Below are positions 1-14,290 of a stretch of 64,000 nt of DNA, piece after piece. Origin of the DNA: Stratiolaelaps scimitus (Eukaryota; Arthropoda; Arachnida; Mesostigmata; Laelapidae). The translations under genes and the position numbers were made by a program. Within the stretch, counting starts at the first letter, position 1. Every line of letters begins with the position of its first letter. Below the pieces are notes generated by a model. The model was not told the origin of the DNA. It made no database searches and was given only the letters and a program-made list of their open reading frames with translations. The stretch covers positions 4,154,001-4,218,000 of the forward strand of contig JABWDB010000004.1 of NCBI GenBank assembly GCA_019614645.1, in the 5' to 3' direction.

Positions 1-358
1 CTGTCTTGTCTGGGCGTATAGGGTGTGCCGTGGATCGCACATGCCTTTCGAAGGGCTTAAGGCAGATTTACTAGAAAAGTCCAAAAACCGGCGCAGTGTT
101 TTACGTCGAGCAATACCGGCGATGCAGAACGTAAATTTTAGATCTAGTTTACACACAAATAGTATACGCGAATTTGCTAAACGTCTCGAGACCATGAACA
201 AAATTGCATTTGCCTCAATCAGTCGACCAATTTCCCAACATAGCAGTGATTGATCACCGGCCCCTAACGCCGACTCAACACTCTATTGCCTTCACAGCAT
301 CTGACGTAATGTCACAAGCGAGTACCCTCTCGATCGCTAGAAATTGCCTATATTACTG

Positions 359-380
359 GGACGTCAAAATAGTGACGTCC
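359..380. promoter_or_regulatory. Inverted pair of CRE-like half sites
   Basis: GGACGTCA and TGACGTCC face each other across a 6-base spacer. The match to CREB/ATF-type sites is visible. No promoter or gene is recognised nearby, so a regulatory role is speculative. Confidence 0.2.
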
Positions 381-1535
381 GTCCATTCATCTACTCATTC
401 ATTGGTGTGGTGCCACTTCAGAGAGAACCGGACGAGCATTCCCTGAGACTCTATTCCTCTACCTAGCTATACATCTTTCAATAGTTCTTGCAGGGTACTA
501 CTGGAACAGGCCTGTAGCATCGATGTGAGCTATTCCATATGGGGGCAACTGCGCGAATGAATTTCCTCCTCGTAGTCTCCCGGCCAACAAGCAGTGCTGA
601 TCTTACGCACGGACTATTAGAAAACTGTTATGACGTACGCCGAACTCCCAATCTGTCACAATCCGCGCAATCGACACACAGAGTACTATCAGCTTGTATA
701 TAGTATGTCTGGATAGATCAGTGAGGGTTATCATCTCCACGAGTTCTTTGAGCGATACCCAGTTTACTTTAGAAGTCTCGCGTGGGGCTCGACTAGGTCC
801 TAGACTAGGAGCCGAGGTAAATCGATTTCTGACAGTCACTACGAAGAGCGGCTTTAGGATCGTCCGTATTTCTCCAGCTCTCCTCCGACTCGTTCGATGA
901 ACGATCAACCAGCCTGGACCGTTCGAGACGGGTGTTCTCACCGAAAACGGACAAGCACGCACGGTTCTTACATACTGAATCACGTACGTGTTCAATACGT
1001 TTGTACCCCATGGATGGCGCACGATGTCTGTAGCGAGCCCGGCCGATATCTCCAAGCAAACAGACCTATTACATCTGGTTGCGGCTGTTGTTCGAGGCAG
1101 ATGAACGTTGGTGCACTTTTGCAAAAGGCGTCAGTAATTCATGTCATGTCTGCTGAAAATGTCAAATAGTGGTCGTCTGGAGAAGGTCGCGTGTTGATGG
1201 CGTCTCCTTCTGACCATCGCTACATCAATGTGGAAGTGGAGACAGATCGCCAAAGGTCAACTCATGCAGAGCCGGTCCTGTCAAAGAGGTCTACAACTTC
1301 AGAGTGCAGGCGAGCACAAAATAATCAACAAGAAATTGTAACACATATACAAATTGCTTTGTGCCAACGAATGATTAGGCTTTGAAATGAAATCATTGTC
1401 CCTGTGGAACCCGTGCTTGGCCACGCCATCGGCAAAGGTCAGCAATGTCAAGTTACAGTTGAATCGTGTAGAAAAGGTTAGGGTCTTGCCATGCAGTGGC
1501 CGACTACTGTATTGTAGACAGAATGTACCATTTCA

Positions 1536-1566
1536 AATAATAATAATAATAATCACCATTATTATT
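1536..1566. repeat. (AAT)n/(ATT)n microsatellite
   Basis: An AAT run is followed a few bases later by an ATT run, so the two can pair as a small hairpin. Confidence 0.85.
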
Positions 1567-2046
1567 GCTTGCCTGATCGATCATTAATTCACCGAGCGTG
1601 TTCATCAAGTCGAGCAATCAGTTTAATTAATTACAGGTTATCCGTATTCAGCATCGATGCTGTCAAAATATACTTCCATACCCAACCTCGGTAGTTAGCG
1701 TCGTAAATAATCTCTGCGAAAGGAACATGAACCATTAGCATTAACCGAAGTACAGGGGTTCCGTAACGGATATATATTCAGTTGATACCTGCCGCAATTG
1801 TTGCTCGCCGACAACAAACCACCATCTTGCTGAAGTCGGGTCGTCATTCTTTCAGATTACGGTTGCATTCGATTATATTTGAAATTATTCTCGGGGATCT
1901 GCATTCGCTTGTCAATACGATAATAGAATAAAATCCGACCCCCTTTTGGCTCTCATGAGAATAGCGTTAATCTTATGTTTTCTGTGCTGTCCCCGTTATT
2001 GACACTGCAATGAAACTGGATTTCATATTCGTGCCTTTTTCTTTGT

Positions 2047-2106
2047 GTTATTATTATTATTCCTATTATTATTATTGTTATTATTATTATTATTATTATA
2101 TATACT
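2047..2106. repeat. (TTA)n microsatellite
   Basis: Interrupted TTA repeat ending in a short TA run. Confidence 0.9.
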
Positions 2107-5100
2107 TCGCTAGTAAAAGTACCTGAAACTGGTCAGCAAATGCGACGTACGCAGGTGTATGGCAAGCTCTTCCGCGCAAACGACGCAAACGAGCCAGTCG
2201 ACTTCGATGAATTTGTCAGCGAAGTATATGAATATTTATCCAGAAGATTCGCTTGACAGTTGATGCTGCTGATTGACTGATTCTCAATCGAGCGTAACAA
2301 TAACAATACCAAAGTTGGCCCTAAACAAATCTACGTGGGCCTCTCAATTTATGTGCGGCTCAATTCACAAATATGGCAACTACCTCTCGCCAGTTTTCCC
2401 AACGAAATACAAAAAAGATCCCATCATCCGGTTTCACTGCCACCGGAATCAAACCGACCTCTCTCCCTCCCCGCGCCGCCTGTCCTGTCGTGCTAGCTGT
2501 CACAATCAACAGCCGACGATCACGGCAGCTGAACACGGCAGATTATCGAAGGACGTGAAGGCTTGCGTACGTAGTCGAGTGTGCAACAGTGACTTGGCCC
2601 GAGGCGAATGTCATTTTTCAGGCTGAGGACATCGAACGCCTTGATCGAAGTTTGATATGGCAACATCAAACGTCGCCCGGCCAAGTACAACGATTCCTCC
2701 GGCGAAACTGCGAATCATGATCAATGGCCCACAGCAGCCTAAGGCACTGAACGTGACTCTACTCACTCGGAGCACATCTATCTGTAACGTTACACCAACC
2801 TGTCATTGACTCTACGCTTGTCATACTTGCCAGCTACGGCCACCTACTTGTGACAGCGAGCGCTTCACCTATACAGCTGTTTCGTCCAGCTAATATGGTG
2901 TCACACAAATGCGAAGATAATAAAAAAAGAACAACTATTCGTTTCGTCTCGAAGAGACGTACGAGTTTCGTACGTACCCTATTTCCTCTATGGAAATAAG
3001 TGGGACTCCCTCAAACTGGCCTCTCCCACACAGTTGCGATTCGTGAGCAATTTTGTCGGCGACAGGGTGCGGCAGGTTGCAGACACCAATACTTGAAGCA
3101 TCTGTTAAACTTATGCGGGCAAAGTGTATCATCGCACCCGCCACCTGAACTACTTATCGTTAACGTTCAGCGACACCAACACATTTTTAGCTGCAGACTA
3201 AGTGAATAACAGCAGTGATATTTAACTGTCGAGTTGAGACATTTCCATCCATTGAAATGGACCATTCGCCAAAAGGTTCTGTGAACATTTGGACGGTTGC
3301 TAAAAAGCAAATTGTCAACCACGTTTCATATCGAATATGGATTAGATTTGTTTAGTTCCTTGATACAGTGCAGGTCTGCGGCAAATAGACAACGCAGAAT
3401 AGTGTAATATATATTGTAGTACCCAATACTAATGATAATCATCAGGTATTAAGATTGAGGGGAAGGGTTTCCTTTAGCCAGTTCTACCATAGCGCATCTT
3501 CTTGTGTGACGGAAGCTTGCTCTACGACCTCGCCCGGTCTCGCTGGCGAGCACAAGCCTAAACGCGAGCATAAAGGTTTGTAGTGGTATAGAAAATAACA
3601 CCTACACATGCATACAAACACGTACGCTTCCACATATAATAAGCATGAATTATTTTGCGAAAATTCATCATGTGAAGCTAGCGAAATGGATGTAGCTCAC
3701 TACTATCACGTGTATCGTAGTTTCCCAGCCGTCTCGAGTAATACCTGATAGGTCACGTCACACGCAAGGCCCCATTCACCTCAGTTATTTCGCCATAGTG
3801 TCAACCCAAAATGATCGGTGTCGCCCGTGAGCGAGGCGGTGCCGAGTGATTATTCGTTGTTAAGTATTATGTCACACTCGGGCTTATAGCGAAAAGGCTT
3901 CAGGCGAACAGTCCTCCCGCAAGGGACTACAGTCGCATGACGATTAGGTGGTTTTTGTACGTTCGCACCGCAAACACAACCATCCAGTTACCACTTGCAA
4001 GTGCTTTTGCAAGATATGACTCCTCCAACAACAACCTATGCAATAGTCGAACGTGCGCTTAGGTCGTGAATTCGAATTGCACAGTCGACCGAGTCTACGT
4101 CAAAGTATATGATGGTTCTCGTGTTCTATTTCGCAGAGTCGGGGACTACCTTAGAACCTAGCCGCACATTACTCGTGCAAGTTTCTTCGACCTAACACAG
4201 TGGGAAGCCATTTATTTTCCCACAATCGGACTATTGGTGACTACTTAAACTGTGTCCGTTTTTACCAATCATACTCCTCGGCACAGACCATTCTGTGGTA
4301 ACTTTACTGTAAAGCCATAAAGCCAATGCGACTTGTCCCTTGCCCTCCAGATCTCATTTTCTTAGCAAACGCTTACCTTCTATAGCTGGCCTGATTCGCG
4401 CGACGCCGGTAGGGCTATCAAATACCTAAGATGAGGATTTTAACAATGATTGGCTAAACTTGCCAGACCTTCGAGCAGTGAGTATTTCTTTTTTCTCCCA
4501 CACCGTGACCAAAGCATAACACGAGGCCATGAGGTCCTCGTGCTCTGTGAGGTCCTGTCAGGCTAAAGGTGCACATCGATTTCGACTAGTGAGTAGCGGG
4601 AGGTAAGGGACACGGGAGACCTATGGACAGATGATGTAGCTACAAACGCACATGTTGTTGCCGGGGAGCGTCTATCCGTGTCGTAGGGTGCCACCTCCGA
4701 GAGCCGAACAACTGATGAAGACTCAACATCTGAAAGTAGACAGCAGGAACAACAACAACAGCCAACAAACAAGAGCGGCCCACAACATAATCAGCAGACA
4801 TTCAACGCTAAAACACACATACAACAACCTCGTTCTGCCGCTCCCGTGGGAGAGATACCATTCAACCATGTCGAGCATAAATCGATTCCTATCGGCATCC
4901 ATACAAATACACAAAAAATAATCTCTATTATCGATGTGTATATATATATTAATTATATTTCAGGTGACGATGACCATTGTGAAACATACTAAAACGAGTG
5001 AAACGCGGGTTCTGCCCCTCCGCCTACGGTCAAATGTTCGCCGGTATTTAGATTGTAGTAGTAATCGCATTGTGGGTAAATTTAGCATGAGGGGAGAGAC

Positions 5101-5545
5101 AAGAAAAAGTATGCTTGTCAGAAATTGCTATTTCTATTTATGGAGGCATGTGGATAACTACAATACGACTCTAACACAAGTTATGTCTGATGTGAATGGG
5201 CGGCCATATTTGAAGATATTGACTCAAAAATGTGGTCGTGCACAGCAGGGAAGTAGAGACACTGGATCCGTTCTTAGCCGGCGAGGAACTTTTTTGGGCA
5301 TTAGGCAATTACTCCGAGACATTTCTCGAGACCTTGTTGGCCGGCCTGTCGACCCAATATCTTCAAAGTTAGGCTACATATTCATTCCAAATGTTCTGCC
5401 AATGCCAAGCAACAACTCTTGATCTTAAAAATCAGTTAAGTTTGACAAAACACAACGGAGGTTTTTGGAATTCAAACAAACAACTCTAGAACTCATCAGA
5501 GAATCAATCGCACACCAGGTTTCATGATGAATCAGTCCGATCTAA

Positions 5546-5548
<3 letters not shown>

Positions 5549-5583
<35 letters not shown>
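5549..5583. repeat. (AT)n microsatellite
   Basis: Uninterrupted AT dinucleotide run of about 35 bases. Confidence 0.95.
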
Positions 5584-5586
<3 letters not shown>

Positions 5587-5775
5587 TGGTGAAGAGGGCA
5601 AATATAAGCGTATAGCATGGTAGTACTAAGTTGACAGACAGAGAAAAATAGGTTAGGGAAAACACTAGGCTAACAGTTGAAACAGCATCTGTTTCAATAG
5701 CTAACCCACCCTATTTGTTCCCTGCTGAAACCTTAGGCCCCACCCTACTGTAAGCCCACTTATACTCCTCACTTG

Positions 5776-5786
5776 TATATACATAT

Positions 5787-5879
<93 letters not shown>
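5776..5879. repeat. Long (AT)n microsatellite
   Basis: About 100 bases of near-pure AT dinucleotide, the longest such tract in the window. The Tyr-Ile runs read from it in any frame are artefacts of the repeat. Confidence 0.95.
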
Positions 5880-7491
5880 GTGTATTCAAACACGCACAAA
5901 AACACAACGGCATACACGCAGAAACATTGACACGATCAAGCAGGCCACATCGCTATTTGCAAGGTGTTGGTTGAAGTTTTCTGAAGCTCTAACTTGACAG
6001 TCATCTCAAACCACTGATTATGAACGGCGATCCATGCGCGCTATATTTGATATCCACTCGAGAAGTGGAACCAATTTTCTCGCAGACTACGGCGACGTCA
6101 TCAGTCTATGTGCGTTAATTCAATCTTCTTGCACACACGCGGCATAAATAAATCGAATTCATGCGCGTGAACTTGATACACATATCTTGAACGCGTCCCG
6201 ACGAGAAACCAACCCATGAAAGCTTCTGGAAATTATATTACGCCCGACTAAAATGTCTCATTGCCAAGCATAGTATACAATTACAGGTCTCTAGTTTTAA
6301 TCTAATCCACGTACAATGTATGCGTAGAGAGATGCCTGATGCAATGAAAACTTAAGGACAGCCGCAAACAAGAAATTAATTTGAAGAATCAGATCGTAAG
6401 CACCTAGACGACGATTTCGAAGGTCGTATGACAACAGTTCAGGAAAGAGCTCATCTGTTTTGGAACAATTCCCACACTCCTCAGTGTGATTAGCCACCAA
6501 GACGATGAAACTCGATCAGGGCGACAAGCGGTGACCCCTTCTTTATCAGCTACATAATCGGCCTCGTTGTGAATAGAGAAAGCATTGGATATCAGCAAGA
6601 TCTGTAGGCAATATGGACAATCGTATTTCATCCACGACAAACGTCTTTAAAAACGATACGATCGAGCTGAGTGAAGTCGAATAAAAACGATGTTAATTAA
6701 AAAGTAATAAATTATTAAGAATCTACACCATCATGAGCTTCTTTCACTAAGCACTCAATTACTGCTGAGTTAAGACATAGGCGCGAGCAACGCGCGCTTC
6801 TCAGCGTCTCTGAAAGTGATTAATCTCCAGAATTTACCTCGACATCAATCATCGCTATTATGTGCCTGTCATCAGGTGAGGTTTGCTGGCGACGAACGTG
6901 TTTCGAAGAGCACGCCATAGAGCTCGCCATTAATAAATCTGAATAAAATCGCCTCGTCTAGACGCTCACTCCGTTGCTGAACGGCTTTTGCAAGCCTCCA
7001 ATTCAGCCAGCGTTTTCCAAGCACGCAGAGACGCATGCGCGTGAACGTAGTAGGCTCATCCTTCACTGTACGTACACTTGCACGAGTCTTGTGCCCCGGT
7101 CTCATATCTTCCCACTACAGCAGATAGCTATCGGTTCGCAACGTTAAGAAATGCCGCAGGTCCCGCGAGTCTTAGGGCAACCGCCGCCGGTGTATTGTGG
7201 ACGAGGTAGCTGCAGCTGTATCGGCAGCTCGCGGCTGCTTGCCAACCAGTTGCCATGCGTCTTCACCTGGACGAACTAAAGCTAAAAAACTCGTAACTAT
7301 CATCATGACCGTCACCATCTGGCCGCTTGCCTGAGAGCCTGAATGTCGGCGCCATTATATCATGGCCATATGCAAGGCTCTGTGCAACAATGCCGTCTAG
7401 GACCACCAGTCTGTGCAATCAGCTGGTCTGACAGGTGATTGAAAAGCATCGGAGATTTCTCCGAGCTAAGAATCAGAGCAAAGAGAATCAT

Positions 7492-7531
7492 TCTCTCTCT
7501 CTCCCTCCCTCTAACTCTCTCTCTCTCTCAC
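7492..7531. repeat. (CT)n microsatellite
   Basis: Interrupted CT/CCCT pyrimidine tract. Confidence 0.9.
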
Positions 7532-10500
7532 ACTGGTAAGTGGAAGCGTAGCCGGGGAGACAGAAAGTAACAATTGTATGCCAGAAATGATGTACCTATA
7601 TATGATAACGCAGGTAACCTTCCGACAAACTATGCCAGCAACGTAAAACATCTGTTTCTTCATGAGGAACCTTACAGCCAGCGGTTTGTCAAAGGTATAT
7701 CATATATGTTAAACCAGTAACATTATGACTAAAAACTAAGAACAGTCGCGCGTTTGAGGAAAGAGCAGCGCGTCGGACTGAGTAGAAAATTGTGCCTCGG
7801 CGTTTTTCCCATTTGGCGTAACGCTTCGTACACATCTAGCGTGGGCGTTTTTATTGCTACAACAAATATTCAACGGCGTCGAGTGATTTGAAATCTCTGT
7901 TAAATCGGCGGGCGGGCAGGAATCTTTAATCATCAATAACACACACAGTGTGCTTCTTTCAAATATGGCGATGCTAATTATTCTAGCGATATTCTTGTAC
8001 GTGGAGCAACATCCTTTTGAAGACGGCTGTAGCTAAATCTAGAAGACACGGCCGTCACATTACAACAGTGTTTTACCCACGGTCGCATTATTGCGATCTT
8101 GTATCGCCTTCCTTGTATTACGGCATTAATCCACCCTCGCTAAACGGGTACGAGTAACAGTCGCGACGAAGCGGCCAGAAGTGTCCGTGGGTGACTTAAT
8201 GAGCTTCTGCACGTTTGTGGTCAGGCCGATAATAAGTGTAAAAAGATATGCGAGCAGTGGCTTCGTCTAACGCTATGAGACAAAGCCACCTCTACCGTTA
8301 TAATGGCAGCAGCACTGTCTGAGGGCGGTGTTTTGCTTCGGTTGCGGCAATGGCATTCGCCATTGAGCCATAAAACAGACCCGTGCTGTCTTAACAACTT
8401 CTTCTAAACCAGAGACCCACCGTAGTGATTACTGATATGGCCGACATATCTTCAGTTCATTCGACATTGCATAGTGTCCGCACCTTGGCGCCGTCCGAGT
8501 AAAATAGCAGATCACACAGACGTTACACTCTCATGTACTCGAAGCGCTAGCTTCGGCGTATGTTAGTGACTTTACAGCACAGACCGTGAGATGGAGTTAT
8601 TGGGGCCGGTATATACGAAACCTCGGTCGCGGTTTGGCGAACGCCAGGAACAGACGTTGAATGAGAAGGCAAGTGCAGATCAACGATACAATATTGCCCA
8701 CCTATCCATCTATCGATCTACGGGGGAACTGCGAGACATCGAACGGACACAAGGCAGAGTACCAGTGGAGAGCACCCAAAGCAGCGGCTGGATACGGCTA
8801 CGCAAAAAAAATAAGCGCCGCGTGCGATTGTCGTATTTGTACACAGATTCACGAGGTCTGTTGAGCGGCACACACGCCTGGTGCCCCTCTCGAAGGGACG
8901 CGTTTCAGCATTAGCAAATCAAGAAATCAACAATTATGCTTGTGGCCAATCAGTGGTTAGAGTAGTAATGTATGCGCCTTTAGGTATATTCCTCTCGCAG
9001 GAGTACGCAGAGGGGAACCTCAGATAGCCATCAGGGAAAAAATCAAATTCGCTTGAACGCTAATAATTGGTCGCTACCTAAGCAGATGCCTGACGAGAAT
9101 GCCCTTAGAATGCTGCACTTAATTCAATCCGATTGCAACTGTCCCCGCTATGTCTGTGCGCTTTTAATTGATTCGAAATCAGAGTCTCCAATGTACGGAG
9201 TAGCGATTTCACTATCGAAATGGCATGACCTATGTCTGAGCCGCCAGTTCCTGTCACGCTGTTGCTAGCCATGGTTGGTTCCAGACGTGGTCAGTCATAC
9301 GTGAACCACCCCGGACCCGCTATATACGAATACACGAACGGGGAAACGGATGGCCCGGTCGGTATCGATCGACTAGAGCATTCCTGTACAGCCAGGTAGG
9401 TACATACAAAAGATATTCCATAGCTATTCTAAGCTCTAGTCGATAAGAGAACTATACCAGCTAAAACGTAAAATAGCCATATTTTTCATACATTGATAAT
9501 GCCACATTGGTGATTAACCTTGCTTTTCATGTTATGACGGCTTTAACGCCAGACGTGATCTGAGGAACGCTGCTAACTGCAGAATTCACTTTCAATAGCT
9601 TCTTCTTGGCTTTCCCCATGGCCAATGGTAATCAAGGCCAATCTTCGATCATGGGCTACCCCTTCTCCCCTCTTCGCTGTTTCCTATACTATTATATATC
9701 TACCGAAAACACGAGAAAACAAAATAGTGTAATAACGACAACGGCCAGCCTAAACAGTCGCACAAATACCAGCCTCCTGTGGTATGCCGGAGGCGAAGAC
9801 AAGTTCGTTCAAATGTTCCTCATTGCTAATTTCTTCGACGTAGCCGCCCGAAGATATGACTAATCCACCTCCCCTGGACATTCCGGTCTTCACTGGCACC
9901 GCTTCCACGCAGGGAAGACCGTTGAAATACTGACGAGGAACCAATGTCGCTGTCGAGGCGGCACATATCTTCTCAGAGTAGAATGTGATGTCAGACTCGA
10001 TCCTCCCCGGCTAATGCAAATGAACAGCATCATACTTAGCCGGTAACTCATCGACGTTTGGAAATATCGCCAGCACACAACAGCTAAGCGAGGGGGGGAA
10101 ATCTGTAAACGCTTGTCGTCGAGGTGATGAAGATAGACTGTCGACTAATTCGAATTTTTACATAGCCGTGTCAGTTTCTTGGACCCTGCCAATGTCGCAT
10201 CGGACGGCAATATACTGCCGATGCTCCTGTGCGTACAACAGTACACAGAAGCTTTACAGCAAGAATCATCTTCTGGTAAGCCCTCGCGTTCTGTAATGTC
10301 ATTAGTCAATGAGGTGATGAACGAACTTGGTTAACTTAGAGATTACGTTTTGTTTTGACCATCACTGCAGGCTGGGATGTAGCACGTACAAGTCGCATAT
10401 CCTAGCCTGCAGCCTGCACCACCCAACGCTCATATTGTATCTAATATGAGCTGTAAGGATACACCTCATTCGCTAGGTGACCAGACAACCGGGTAATAAC

Positions 10501-12180
10501 CGAGCGCAACTATCGAAAAATGACAAATGACTTGCGCGTAACCACATCGAACAAATAGCCCATGCCGAATTCTCCTCGACCCCAACTGATACTCATAGGA
10601 AGGCTTACAGGAAAACAGCTTCAGCCCGCCCCCTACAATCGCTTACGTGGGCAATGGCCTGTCAGAGGTCATGCACACCTAAACTGCTGCTATACACAAA
10701 TAGGCTAAATGGCATACACAGGTAGAATGTATATCTCCATATAGATCGACACTAAATACAAGATACACATTCGAATGGAAGTGAAATTATGTAGTCAATT
10801 GTGATCGTCACTCAAGCAGCACAGAACATAGGTAGACGCTCGACATCGTTTGCACTCTGTTAGGCTATTTAGACGCTCGATGACACATATGTGTTCGTTG
10901 ATCCGAACACACTTTGTACTTTCGACATGTGCACACAGTAGTTGGCCGATTAGATCGAAATTAGACTCGCTACATATTACACAGAATGCATCCGGCAAAA
11001 CCCTTAACCATGTCAGATTTATCATGTATGTATACATGTTGTTTCTTCCTGTAATAATGGAATCTCCATTTGAACAACACCATCATCATCATCGTCAGCA
11101 GCAGCAACAACAGCAAACCTCAAATGGCACAGGAATGGCAGGCAAGGGAATTGAAACGGCTTACTCGTCACAACGTCATCACCGCAATATCCGCATCGTG
11201 GTTGAACATCGTGACGTTTACACTTACAGAACTGATTAGTGAGCAAAATGACAGACGGGCATGTGAGGCTTCCCCGCATGTTCCTTAATAACTCACTTAC
11301 GCGACAGGTTCACGATTAACTGCGAACTGCTTCCATGGACGAGACGAGTTTCTGAACTGAGATCATCGTGGTCCTATTTGACAAACGGAGCCAGACTGTA
11401 CTCTAGGCCGCCAGGCACAACACGCCGCATAACAGGCTACATCGTCTTGCATCCTTCACTCTTGCGTACAACACGCATCGCTCGAGTCTCCGCGCGCGTG
11501 TGCGACACTCGCAGATTGAAGGAGTAATGGTAACGACCCAGCGCGAAAACGACAACGCCCTCCAGGACCACCCTCAACGGCCAGCGAATCAGCGGTACGG
11601 CGCAGGGTGCTAGCGGTGACCAGAGCAATGCCAAAGATTTAGGCAGATATTATTTATTGGTCGCGGCGCTTGAGGCGATTTATACGGCGCGCGCATTTAG
11701 CCAGCGGGACATCTTCCGGCTGCTCGATGTTGGCGCGTGCTTCGTTGGTTCGTTCGGTTTAACGCTACGGACGCTCATCACCAATGCAATTGAGGCCATA
11801 TGATGACGATTTCAAGCAAGCAGTGAGATTGCGACACGAGACCAAACGGGACACATAGAACGTGTACAGCGTATTTGGAAATTCACGCAAACCTATGTGG
11901 GAATAAGGAACATTTGACAGTTTCGAACTCAAGCCTTGTTCTTTGCAATGTTTTTCTTTTAGAAATACATTTCTAGATACAAACGTATGTGTATCAGAAT
12001 AAATAGGGCAGAAAAGGCGCACAGAATGTTATCTCAGATAAAGTCAAACTTTGCTTGAAATCTTGAAACGCAGCCGCGAGCTTTCAAGCAAGTACCGAGA
12101 GAGAAAAACGAGGTGGAAGTTACCGTCGAACTCAGTCAAGTCCTCCCCTGGGGAGGGTTGCGTGGTATTTCGACCACCCC

Positions 12181-12206
12181 GTATATATATATATATGTGT
12201 ATATAC
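12181..12206. repeat. (AT)n microsatellite
   Basis: Short AT run followed by GTGTATATAC. Confidence 0.85.
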
Positions 12207-13072
12207 TTGTTTTGATCGTTTGCCTCTAGCTCTTATGGCTGATCACATCCGCAGGCAGGAAGAGATGAAATGAAAATGATCGGTTCTGTACCGAAGAAAC
12301 GATTACCGACCGCGAGCGAACGCCGCCGCCGCCGCTGCAGATGCAATCACTACAGGTCGAGTCCTGTCCAGCAGCAGCAACGGCACCAGCCTACGAGTAG
12401 TGGTGGTATCCACTGTGAGCGAGTTGAGGCCACTGACTCAAACCTTATCCTGCCGTTGTTTGCGCTGTTTGTGCCGAGACAAAATGTTCCCTCGAGAGAA
12501 GGGACTGCAACGATTGAACGCCACCGTTTCGAGACAGCTCGGTTAGTCAGCCCGCCTCGAACGACGTTGACAAGAAAAGCAGGCGACAGAATCAACAAAC
12601 TCGGACACACGAATACTTTGAAGTGTACACTAGAAGTCGGGTGTATGCATCATCATCGCACATAATTTATTTGAATCGAAACAGCGACATATGTCCAGCT
12701 GGTTCTGGGCGGTACTTTGTGAGAAAACATTAGAGAGAGAGACGTCCGATCAGTGACTCGGGTGTTTGTCTGAGGTGCTTGCTTCTGATATCGATGCCAT
12801 TTTGCGGAATGCGATCATCACCCGGCATACAACGCCCTTAATACATGGGCTGGCTGACATTTAGTATCAGTGATTTAGCGCCCTCATGTGTCTCGAGCCG
12901 TCTACGATCGGTGACTGATACAGAAAATTACGGGGCTCTACCTGTGCGGAGAATATTGAGTTTTTATTGACGGGTTTGACATGTCACCAGCACGCGCGTA
13001 CGTGTAGTGTCAGTAGCACCTTATTTTTTATTTTGTCTATAGAAATTATACTGAATCAATGCAAATGTAGTG

Positions 13073-13234
13073 AAAACAGCGCATCTACGATATTCGAATG
13101 GAAGATGGTGATGTGCACAGTTAACAAAATACATGCAAAGTTATATATATATATATATATATATAACGTTGCATGTATTGTACTAAATGTGCACATTACC
13201 ATCTTTCATTCGAATATCGTAGATGCGTTGTTAT
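13073..13234. repeat. AT-centred inverted repeat, arms about 75 bp
   Basis: The left arm (from about 13073, GCATCTACGATATTCGAATG at 13081-13100) reappears reverse-complemented in the right arm ending near 13234. The arms differ at roughly eight positions. The centre is an (AT)n run at 13141-13165. It is not an ordinary microsatellite, because complex unique sequence is duplicated in inverted form around the AT core. Confidence 0.9.
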
Positions 13235-13238
13235 CCGT

Positions 13239-13252
13239 AATTTATCCACGTC

Positions 13253-13288
<36 letters not shown>

Positions 13289-13321
13289 ATATACACAAAA
13301 TGACGTAATGGATAAATTATC
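13239..13321. repeat. Second AT-centred inverted repeat
   Basis: TAATTTATCC-ACGTCAT on the left is matched by ATGACGT-AAT-GGATAAATTA on the right, with a 3-base insertion in one arm. The centre is an (AT)n run of about 40 bases. It directly abuts the larger hairpin at 13073-13234. Confidence 0.85.
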
Positions 13322-13825
13322 ATATAAGACTATGACCGACGACAGAAGCGGATTCTATTGCCGAAGATACCTTTCTCTGGTTTCTCGCAACATGATTATC
13401 CGCCATTTAACATGGAAGACACACCTCGAGTCGATCCGTCCGATGGCGTCAAAAGAAGATGGTTACGTTTCTAGCAATCTACAAAACGCTTCTCCTTGCA
13501 AAAGGTAGCAATTAAATAACAAGTCCCTTGTAACGTCTACCCCGTCGTTCATTACATCATCACTAAGATGAGCATTCTTCTAACTGTACTGATAACTGGT
13601 CGGAGTTACAATTGTAACTGATCTAACTATATTACATTATCAAATAACGTTCACCGTAACTATTTTCATAGTTGTCTTTGTTCTGCGGTCGGCCTCGCTA
13701 GAACTTTCACTTCTAATAGTGTCCACTACTCGTGTTCATGTTCAATATGATCGACATAATCACAGGTCATTGAAGCAATGCTACCCGCCAATACCGAGGC
13801 CTTCTTCTGCCAACTAAAACTAAGC

Positions 13826-13856
13826 TGAGGGTCAGCTGAGAAAAAGAACCACTACT
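13826..13856 (+). repeat. SINE 3' tail fragment with AGCTGA palindrome
   Basis: AGCTGAGGGTCAGCT followed by an A-rich stretch and AACC. The same tail is seen at 63156-63186 (plus) and, with one change, at 43200-43165 (minus), where it ends a tRNA-like repeat. Function unknown. Confidence 0.6.
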
Positions 13857-14290
13857 CCTGCTGATGCCGATGCCGCTGATGCTGCTGTTACTGTTAGATC
13901 GTATTATCAATAATGATGATAATGTAGATGGCACAGAAACGCCGTTCGACGCCGCTCAGCGCAATATAAATGCTTATTATGCTATATCGTCGAGATGAAA
14001 CACGCCTGCCAGTGCCCTGCCTGCCCACGAGGCCACGGCGGGAACTGTCGACGGCGGGGAGCAACTGCTGCCATAGTATGATGTGTTCAATCGTCTGCTA
14101 TGATTGACGAACGACGTGGTGAAAGCTATCTCCTCTGTACAGTCTCGCATCCACGCGGCAGGCAGTGACTATGACGGAGGGATGGATCGTCCCACCGTGA
14201 TGATGGTGATGTGTAGTCGATTTCACTCTCGGAGCCCCTCCGCCGCCGCCGCACTGGCAGCTGTAGCAAAAGCGGCAAGAGCGTCGATTC

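Noticed and set aside
603..1124. 173-codon minus-strand frame
   Set aside because: Overlapping frames are equally open, with no motif and no splice or start support.
4934..5422. 162-codon plus-strand open frame after an AG
   Set aside because: It starts within AT-rich repeat-derived sequence, shows no family motif, and this length is about what chance gives in a 64-kb six-frame reading.
5701..5917. Tyr-Ile repeat 'proteins'
   Set aside because: Pure translation of the (AT)n microsatellite.
6404..6640. Possible C2H2-like YDCPYC peptide on the minus strand
   Set aside because: The paired histidines at zinc-finger spacing are missing.
9750..9944. Minus-strand frame with mixed composition
   Set aside because: Reads plausibly but has no motif, no start and no splice partner.
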